Assembly (NCBI GenBank): GCA_046052705.1
Contig: JBJOLU010000201.1
Location: 1 to 7,720, forward strand
DNA from: JBBATK01 sp046052705
Lineage (GTDB): Bacteria > Bacteroidota > Ignavibacteria > Kapaibacteriales > NICIL-2
Direction of reading: 5' to 3'
Length of the DNA stretch: 7,720 nt
Below the pieces are notes generated by a model. That model was given only the letters and a program-made list of their open reading frames with translations, was not told where the DNA came from and did not search any database. Below, one piece after another: positions 1-4,850 of the stretch (within the stretch, counting starts at the first letter, position 1; each line of letters starts with the position of its first letter). Position numbers and translations under genes: made by a program.

Positions 1-152
1 AATACTCCTTGATGAAATGATAATGCATGTATTTCCCCAACATGGTTCCGCATCGCTGTGGATAGCGGATGAGCCCTACGGCCGGTGCTCTGTTCTCTGC
101 TGCGCTTTTCCCCTGCGCTGCTTTTGTTTGATTGTGAAAATAGCGAAAAAAT

Positions 153-229
153 AGTGCCGCTCACAGAGTAGATGGAAGCAGTAAATCGGACCTCATATTC
201 GGTATGTTTGTTCAGTCGCGGGCGGCACT
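153..229 (+). repeat. Long-range inverted repeat in the mgtA leader
   Basis: AGTGCCGC (153-160) is perfectly complementary to GCGGCACT (222-229), enclosing 61 nt. Inside, bases 185-190 can pair with 198-203 (six pairs, two of them G-U) around a 7-nt loop. As RNA this would be a closed stem with an internal hairpin. An 8-bp match at this spacing is not rare by chance, so the structure is only a candidate. It does not match the M-box or another Mg2+ riboswitch that I can recognise, and it fails as a tRNA. Confidence 0.3.
203..210 (+). promoter_or_regulatory. Possible Bacteroidota-type -7 promoter box
   Basis: TATGTTTG matches the TAnnTTTG -7 element used by the primary sigma factor of Bacteroidota, and would start transcription near 215-220, about 105 nt before the mgtA ATG. 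The partner TTTG element expected about 20 nt upstream is absent, so support is weak. A weak alternative sigma70-like pair (TTGATT 128-133, AATAGT 150-155) would instead start the transcript near 162. Confidence 0.2.
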
Positions 230-234
230 TTCTA

Positions 235-290
235 TGCAGGCGAGCATGAATGCTCGAAACCTTGTGAAGCTACGGGGCTCATCGCCTGTA
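235..290 (+). promoter_or_regulatory. Mutually exclusive hairpins or palindromic operator before mgtA
   Basis: CGAGCATGAATGCTCG (241-256) is a 7-2-7 perfect inverted repeat. As RNA it folds to a 6-bp stem with a UGAA tetraloop. Bases 237-243 (CAGGCGA) are also complementary to 282-288 (TCGCCTG), extendable by a G-U and a U-A pair to 235/290. The two folds compete for bases 241-243, so full formation of one excludes the other. That could be a leader switch, or the palindrome could be the operator of a dimeric repressor 67 bp before the mgtA start. The sequence alone cannot separate these. Confidence 0.35.
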
Positions 291-322
291 CACACCACGC
301 TTACCGACTTGAGCTAATCACC

Positions 323-3058
323 ATGGCACACTCCAAGCGCACGGCCAATCTCTCGGCCGGCCGGAAACCCGGCCGGAAATCCGGCCAGACTCTAGGCCGG
401 ACTCTAGACCGGACTCTGGACCGAACTCTAGACCACGACCGGTTCTACCAAACTGTTTCTATGATGTCCGTAGCCGACGCACTTGCTACCGTGCAGAGCA
501 CAGCACTTGGCCTTGCCACTGATCAGGTTTCTCGGCGATTGGAGCAGTTCGGCGCTAATGAAGTTTCTTCCGGTGAATCGACATCGTGGATTCGGCGGCT
601 GGTGAGTTCGTTCATGGTGCCTTTCAATGGCGTGCTATTGCTCATTGCTATTGTTTCTGCCGTGAGCGATATACTGCTCGTGGCTCCTGAAGCACGGGAC
701 ATGCGCACTCTGGTGATGATACTGTGCATGATTGTGCTTAGTTCCGGTATACGATTTATTCAAGAGACACGATCGAACAAAGCTGCGGCTTCATTGCGGG
801 CGATGATTCATACCACCTGCCGTGTGATTCGCGACAACGGCGAGCAGATCACCATTCCTGTTTCCGGCATTGTTCCCGGAGATATAGTATTGCTGGCAGC
901 GGGCGATATTATTCCGGCCGACGCCAGAGTTTTGGAGTCTAAAGATTTATACCTCAGTCAGTCCTTGCTTACCGGCGAAGCCATGCCCGTAGAGAAGCAT
1001 GCACTTGCTACGCATGCGGCGGAATCGGTGACTGATTGCGAGAATCTTTGCTTCATGGGTACAAGCGTGTCCAGCGGTACAGCCACGATTGTGGTATTGA
1101 GAACGGGAGCGCAATCTCTGTTTGCCGACATCGCCTCCAGCCTGGCACCAACAGAGCAGGAAACCTCGTTTGATAAAGGCATTGCGGGTGTGAGCTATGT
1201 GCTGCTGCGATTCATGGCGATAATGGTTCCGCTGGTGTTTCTCATTAACGGCCTTACCAAGGGAACATGGGTGGAAGCGTTGTTGTTTTCTATGAGTGTG
1301 GCCGTTGGTATTACACCGGAAATGCTGCCCATGATTGTTACCACGAATCTTGCGAGAGGCGCCATGCGCTTGATGAAGCAGAAGGTGGTGGTAAAAAAAC
1401 TGAAGTCTGTTCAGAGCTTGGGAGGCATGCAAGTGCTGTGTACCGACAAAACCGGCACACTCACGCTGGACTCTATAGTTCTAAAGCGCCACTTGAACGT
1501 GTACGGCGACGACGACGACGAGGTATTGCACTGGGCTTACGTGAACAGCTACTTTCAAACCGGTATGCGCAACCTGCTGGATGAAGCTATACTCAAACAC
1601 GAGGAGCTTCGCCAAACACATGGCATCGACGAACGATTCACAAAGCTGGACGAGATTCCCTTCGACTTCGAGCGCAGACGTATGTCGGTGATCGTTCAAG
1701 AAGCCGGCAATAAACACTATCTGATATGTAAAGGCGCCGTAGACGAAATGCTCTCGATGTGCACTACAATGGTAGATCCCGGTCCTGATCGCCGTTTGCA
1801 GCTCGAGAGTGACAGTATTGTACCCCTGGATGACAGTGCCCGCGAGCGCATACGAGCGCTGAACACACAGCTGCAGGAAGATGGTATGCGCGTGTTGCTT
1901 ATCGCCGTGCGAGAGCTGCACGGCCACGGTCCGGTGTATGCACATGATGATGAGCAGGAACTGGTTCTTGTAGGATGCATCGGCTTCCTGGACCCCGCGA
2001 AACCAACCGCGGCAGAGTCTCTGCGGCAATTGCAGCACTTAGGAGTGGAAGTAAAAGTGCTGACGGGCGACAGCGAGATCGTCACCAAAAAAATCTGCAC
2101 CGATGTGGGCATTCCATTTACGGCGGTGATGCACGGCCGCGACATAGACCTACTCAGCGATGATGAGTTATCCCTGCAGGCAGTGCGCACCTCTGTGTTT
2201 GTGAAGCTATCGCCCTTACAGAAAAGGCGCATTGTTCGAGCGCTGCAGTCTGCTCATCGCACCGTTGGTTTTCTTGGAGACGGCATCAATGATGCACCCT
2301 CGCTCAATGCCGCCGATGTGGGTATATCGGTAGACACCGCGGTGAACACGGCCAAAGAGAGCGCCGATATGATCATGATGGAGAAAGATCTGAATGTGCT
2401 GGCAGACGGTGTTCGTGAGGGACGCCGAACCTTCGGCAACATCATGAAGTACATGAAGATGGCTGCCAGCAGCAACTTTGGCAATGTACTGAGCATGCTT
2501 GGCGCAGGCGCGTTACTTCCCTTTTTGCCCATGCTTCCTTTGCACATTCTGGTACAAAATCTACTCTATGATATCTCTCAGGTAAGTATACCCTGGGATA
2601 CAATGGACGACGACTACATACAACAACCACGAGCATGGAACCCGAAGTCGGTAACACGCTTTATGCTGTGGATGGGGCCCGTGAGTTCGTTGTTCGACTA
2701 CGCCACCTTTGCCTTTCTTTGGTTCATTCTTGGCGCTTCAAGCGCTAAGCAACAGTCACTGTTTCAGTCAGGATGGTTTATAGAAAGCATGCTCTCGCAG
2801 ATTCTTGTGATCCATATTATTCGAACCACTAAAGTGCCGCTGATACAAAGCCGAGCTTCGGCAGCGGTGGCTATTCTGGGCCTTCTGGTGGCAAGTGTTG
2901 CATTGATTCTTCCCTTCTCCACGTTTGCACCCACGCTTCGCCTTTCGCCTGTTCCGGCGGCATTCTTTCCCTTCTTGCTTGTTGCTTTGATTCTGTACGT
3001 GAGCCTGGCACAGCTGGTAAAAAAACTCTACATACGCAGGTACGGAGATTGGATCTGA
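323..3058 (+). CDS. mgtA: Magnesium-translocating P-type ATPase (MgtA/MgtB type)
   Basis: This is an inner-membrane P3B-type ATPase that uses ATP to bring Mg2+ into the cytoplasm. The 911 residues compare with about 900 for E. coli MgtA, and similarity is evident from about residue 47 to the end. Visible parts: membrane segments near 97-150; actuator domain with TGEA at 217-220 (usually TGES); membrane segments near 292-341, including PEMLP at 332-336; phosphorylation motif DKTGT with Asp375; nucleotide-domain KGA at 470-472; hinge GDGIND with Asp653; and a C-terminal membrane block with the conserved SSNFGN (Asn718) and LLYDISQ (Asp750). ATG 323 is the first start after the in-frame stop at 182-184. 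ATG 461 or 464 is a possible alternative that would remove the repetitive tail (residues 13-37). An acidic run Asp396-399 follows the phosphorylation site. It stands alone with a long structured leader, consistent with control by Mg2+ supply, though that is inferred from other bacteria. Confidence 0.96.
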   Translation: MAHSKRTANLSAGRKPGRKSGQTLGRTLDRTLDRTLDHDRFYQTVSMMSVADALATVQSTALGLATDQVSRRLEQFGANEVSSGESTSWIRRLVSSFMVPFNGVLLLIAIVSAVSDILLVAPEARDMRTLVMILCMIVLSSGIRFIQETRSNKAAASLRAMIHTTCRVIRDNGEQITIPVSGIVPGDIVLLAAGDIIPADARVLESKDLYLSQSLLTGEAMPVEKHALATHAAESVTDCENLCFMGTSVSSGTATIVVLRTGAQSLFADIASSLAPTEQETSFDKGIAGVSYVLLRFMAIMVPLVFLINGLTKGTWVEALLFSMSVAVGITPEMLPMIVTTNLARGAMRLMKQKVVVKKLKSVQSLGGMQVLCTDKTGTLTLDSIVLKRHLNVYGDDDDEVLHWAYVNSYFQTGMRNLLDEAILKHEELRQTHGIDERFTKLDEIPFDFERRRMSVIVQEAGNKHYLICKGAVDEMLSMCTTMVDPGPDRRLQLESDSIVPLDDSARERIRALNTQLQEDGMRVLLIAVRELHGHGPVYAHDDEQELVLVGCIGFLDPAKPTAAESLRQLQHLGVEVKVLTGDSEIVTKKICTDVGIPFTAVMHGRDIDLLSDDELSLQAVRTSVFVKLSPLQKRRIVRALQSAHRTVGFLGDGINDAPSLNAADVGISVDTAVNTAKESADMIMMEKDLNVLADGVREGRRTFGNIMKYMKMAASSNFGNVLSMLGAGALLPFLPMLPLHILVQNLLYDISQVSIPWDTMDDDYIQQPRAWNPKSVTRFMLWMGPVSSLFDYATFAFLWFILGASSAKQQSLFQSGWFIESMLSQILVIHIIRTTKVPLIQSRASAAVAILGLLVASVALILPFSTFAPTLRLSPVPAAFFPFLLVALILYVSLAQLVKKLYIRRYGDWI
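359..434 (+). repeat. 12-bp tandem repeat encoding the MgtA N-terminal tail
   Basis: Six consecutive 12-bp units (359-370, 371-382, 383-394, 395-406, 407-418, 419-430) plus a partial seventh share the pattern G(G/A)CC(G/A)GA(A/C)(A/T)C(T/C)N. Later units are nearly identical (GGCCGGACTCTA, GACCGGACTCTG). The period is a multiple of three and in frame, giving GRKP, GRKS, GQTL, GRTL, DRTL, DRTL. The translated tail is very basic and lies before the conserved ATPase core. It looks like a coding minisatellite grown by slippage or unequal crossing-over. Confidence 0.9.
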
Positions 3059-3120
3059 GATTGCAAGATGCCACGACGCATGCTGTGCTCTGATATCCGA
3101 TATTAGTTACTCTAGTATGC

Positions 3121-3150
3121 TCGATACGAAATCGACCCTAATGGTATAAT
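3121..3150 (+). promoter_or_regulatory. Extended -10 promoter upstream of the acyltransferase
   Basis: TGGTATAAT (3142-3150) is a perfect TATAAT preceded by TGn, an extended -10 element. TCGATA at 3121-3126 matches four of six bases of the -35 consensus with an 18-bp spacer. Transcription would begin near 3157, leaving about 310 nt before the acyltransferase start. That long leader could be untranslated or could carry the small frame at 3231. It is the best promoter-like sequence I found and may serve both downstream genes. Confidence 0.45.
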
Positions 3151-3230
3151 TCCTGAAATCGCTGATGAGATTTGGTTACCTCACCTTTTAGTCATAATTC
3201 AGATTCCGCTCCTTTCCTTTGTCAAAACAG

Positions 3231-3371
3231 ATGCAAAACCAGTGCAACGGAACCCCAAATCTTCGCAACTGGTTGGCAGTGAAAATCAAGGACAGGAAGA
3301 ACACTCTTTGCAAAACAGCAGACAACCAAACTGCTCTGAATGTGCCCTGGTTCGCATCCTCGATTGATTAG
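3231..3371 (+). CDS. Doubtful small ORF, 46 codons, unknown
   Basis: ATG 3231 to TAG 3369-3371 encodes 46 residues; the frame is open back to a TAA at 3195-3197. The product is polar with no membrane segment or signal peptide. The piece NLRNWLAVKIKDRKN faintly recalls the N-x-W-L-x-V-K-L stretch of ASPIC/UnbV-type sequences, but the likeness is too short to trust. In its favour, it lies about 75 nt downstream of the predicted transcription start. Against it, there is no ribosome-binding site and such a length is easily reached by chance. It could be a small protein, a gene remnant or nothing. Confidence 0.17.
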   Translation: MQNQCNGTPNLRNWLAVKIKDRKNTLCKTADNQTALNVPWFASSID

Positions 3372-3467
3372 AGTGTCTACAGACAGCAATCGTGCCGACA
3401 TTGCATCGCAAGAACCTAAATTGCGTTCGCAGCTAACCGAAACAAACCGCGAACCGCACACGTGCGC

Positions 3468-4757
3468 ATGCAGTACGCAACTCATACATTGAACAGCTCA
3501 GCTCATAACTCAGATGATAGCTCCGATACAACGTCAGCTACAACCACTGCTACACACTCAGCTACAACCGTAGCAACATCATCAGGTACTTCACCCTCCT
3601 CATCCTCGCGCCTTACCGCGCTGGATGCAGTGAAAGTTTTTGCTATGATTATGATGATGCAGGGGCACACACTGGATAGCCTTGCCCGCACGGATCAATT
3701 GGATATCAATGTGTTTCCGTGGATTATCTGGTTTCATGTGCGCGGTGCAACGGCTCCCATTTTCCTTACCGTGTCGGGAATATTGTTTGCGCTTACTATG
3801 CGCCGATCTCCAAGCGGTGCTATGGATACCGCGCAGGCCCGTCAACGCGTGCGTTGGGGCAGCATACTGATGCTTATTGGATATCTGTTGGTGTTCCCGG
3901 CATCGAATGTTCTGGATCTACCCGATGTACGCACCGAGGGATGGCGGCTCTTCTTTCAGGCAAACATCTTACAACTGAATGCTGTGGCGCTATCGATGGT
4001 CACCGCTGTAGCACTGGCAACAAAAACTGTGCGCGGCAGAAAGCTCGCCTTCTTCGGAATTGCGGCTGCCATTCTTGCCTGCACGCCCTTTGTAAATCAC
4101 GTATCGTGGTTCAATATTCTGTCGGAGTTCTTGGGCGCCTTCCTTAGCTACGAACACGGATCCTACTTCCCTATTTTTCCCTACGCTGCCTATATGTTTT
4201 TTGGCGCGGGCATTGGCTCGCTGCTCAAGGAATATCCCAAACATGAACATTTATCGGCTCTGCGTTCCATTGCCCTGAAAACCGCATCAGCTCTTGCTCT
4301 TGCGGGATTGCTCATACTTTTTGCGGAACCCCGGATGTTCTCGTTCTACAATGAACTAAATGTTCTGCAATCCTTTCCTGCCGTTGTGCTGCTGCGAGAA
4401 GCCGGCGTGATGTTTCTTGTGGCGCTCTTCTGCGGTGTGCGCATTAGCAACAGCAGAACGCGAGAACTCATTGAGCTTTGGGGCAAACAATCACTAACCA
4501 TTTATGTGGTTCATTTGCTGCTGCTGTTCGGCCCACCGTGGATAGAAAGTATCGGGCATTGGTATCCAAAGGCTCTCTCTCTATCGCTCAGCGCTCTGAT
4601 CGCCGTAATGGTAGTGGGCGGCACCTTAGGAATTGTGGTAGCAATCGACCGATTGCAAAAGAACTACCCGGTAGTATACGCGCGCGTCCGTACCACGCTG
4701 CTGCTGGTGCTGACATATGCTGTTCTTGGATGGGGACGCATACCCTTTGTGAAGTAA
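3468..4757 (+). CDS. Integral membrane acyltransferase, HGSNAT/DUF1624-like
   Basis: The 429-residue protein has a Ser/Thr-rich N-terminal tail (about 8-46), then about 10-11 hydrophobic segments. Residues 48-67 read RLTALDAVKVFAMIMMMQGH. This is the family signature R-x-x-x-x-D-x-x-+-G/F-x-A-I-x-x-M-x-x-x-H, with His67 the candidate acyl-transfer histidine. It is followed by an HVRGATAPIFLTVSGILFAL segment (from about 90), a PYAAYMFFGAGIGSLL segment and LTIYVVHLLLLFG near the C-terminus. This pattern fits the heparan-alpha-glucosaminide N-acetyltransferase catalytic/DUF1624 group, which moves acyl groups across the membrane onto sugars; substrate here is unknown. A related Acyl_transf_3 enzyme is the main alternative. 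ATG 3468 is chosen over GTG 3462 two codons upstream; no Shine-Dalgarno is visible for either. It precedes an Omp85 gene by 93 nt without a clear terminator, suggesting cotranscription and an envelope role. Confidence 0.8.
   Translation: MQYATHTLNSSAHNSDDSSDTTSATTTATHSATTVATSSGTSPSSSSRLTALDAVKVFAMIMMMQGHTLDSLARTDQLDINVFPWIIWFHVRGATAPIFLTVSGILFALTMRRSPSGAMDTAQARQRVRWGSILMLIGYLLVFPASNVLDLPDVRTEGWRLFFQANILQLNAVALSMVTAVALATKTVRGRKLAFFGIAAAILACTPFVNHVSWFNILSEFLGAFLSYEHGSYFPIFPYAAYMFFGAGIGSLLKEYPKHEHLSALRSIALKTASALALAGLLILFAEPRMFSFYNELNVLQSFPAVVLLREAGVMFLVALFCGVRISNSRTRELIELWGKQSLTIYVVHLLLLFGPPWIESIGHWYPKALSLSLSALIAVMVVGGTLGIVVAIDRLQKNYPVVYARVRTTLLLVLTYAVLGWGRIPFVK
3534..3581 (+). repeat. 24-bp imperfect repeat in the acyltransferase N-terminal tail
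   Basis: Two 24-bp units (3534-3557 and 3558-3581) each begin TCAGCTACAACC, and a decayed third begins TCAGGTAC at 3582. The repeat is in frame and encodes the octapeptide pattern S-A-T-T-x-A-T-x (SATTTATH, SATTVATS). It lies in the low-complexity segment before the first membrane helix, so it probably adds a flexible cytoplasmic or periplasmic tail and no catalytic part. Confidence 0.6.
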
Positions 4758-4779
4758 CAAAGCTTCCGGGTACATACCC
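4745..4779 (+). terminator. Small hairpins at the end of the acyltransferase gene
   Basis: CTTTGT (4745-4750) and ACAAAG (4757-4762) form a perfect 6-bp inverted repeat around the TAA stop (4755-4757). GGGTACATACCC (4768-4779) forms a second short stem. Neither is followed by a T tract and both stems are short, so a rho-independent terminator is unlikely. They may only slow transcription or translation between this gene and the Omp85 gene. Confidence 0.15.
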
Positions 4780-4850
4780 TTGCCCTCCGCGTGGCAGTTT
4801 CTGATGCAGGCAAACTCCGCAACTCGTGCTTCTACGGCGTATTTTGCACC

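Larger units (their letters stand above)
172..317 (+). promoter_or_regulatory. Two overlapping short upstream reading frames (possible leader peptides)
   Basis: A 25-codon frame starts at ATG 172 and stops at TGA 247-249. A second frame of 23 codons starts at ATG 246, overlapping that stop as ATGA, and ends at TAA 315-317, five bases before the mgtA ATG. The ATGA lies within the loop region of the 241-256 palindrome. Enterobacterial mgtA is controlled by a leader peptide (mgtL) plus leader RNA folding, so a comparable arrangement is conceivable. No good ribosome-binding site precedes ATG 172 (AGAG lies only 3 nt away), and frames this short arise often by chance. Confidence 0.2.
1..322. other. 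Upstream leader region of mgtA, no convincing gene
   Basis: No recognisable protein is encoded here. One forward frame is open from base 2 to a TAG at 152-154, but its Cys-rich translation resembles nothing I know. The right half (about 153-290) holds two inverted repeats, a Bacteroidota-like -7 box and two tiny overlapping frames, listed separately. The mgtA frame itself is open back to a TAA at 182-184 but has no ATG, GTG or TTG before 323. I see no rho-independent terminator for an upstream gene. The stretch most likely contains the mgtA promoter and its 5' untranslated leader. Confidence 0.6.
3059..3461. other. 403-bp intergenic region between mgtA and the acyltransferase
   Basis: No recognisable gene lies here. 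It holds an extended -10 promoter (3142-3150), a small hairpin TCGAT/ATCGA (3121-3135), an inverted repeat AACCAGT (3237-3243) with ACTGGTT (3268-3274), and a 46-codon frame at 3231-3371. No stem followed by a T tract is visible after mgtA, so the end of that transcript is not defined. A minus-strand frame crossing 3222-3485 has no recognisable product. Confidence 0.55.

Noticed and set aside
2..154. Open forward frame of 50 codons from the left edge, possibly the tail of an upstream gene
   Set aside because: The translation is Cys-rich and matches no family I know; about one frame in ten stays open this long by chance.
154..229. tRNA-like length with 7-bp acceptor-like ends and a CAT in a central loop
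   Set aside because: The D and T arms do not pair, the T loop lacks a proper TTCRA pattern and the expected anticodon stem fails.
153..322. Known Mg2+ riboswitch (M-box) before mgtA
   Set aside because: None of the conserved M-box segments that I can recall is present; structure alone does not justify the name.
947..2547. Several minus-strand frames of 70-185 codons inside mgtA
   Set aside because: They are shadows of the strongly conserved ATPase frame; translations are low quality and have no family features.
3222..3485. Minus-strand frame of 87 codons overlapping the acyltransferase start
   Set aside because: No recognisable motifs, no promoter or ribosome-binding site; it overlaps the start of a well-supported gene.
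4791..4850. GTG 4791 as start of the Omp85 gene
   Set aside because: It would put 20 polar residues before an otherwise perfect signal peptide; ATG 4851 fits better.
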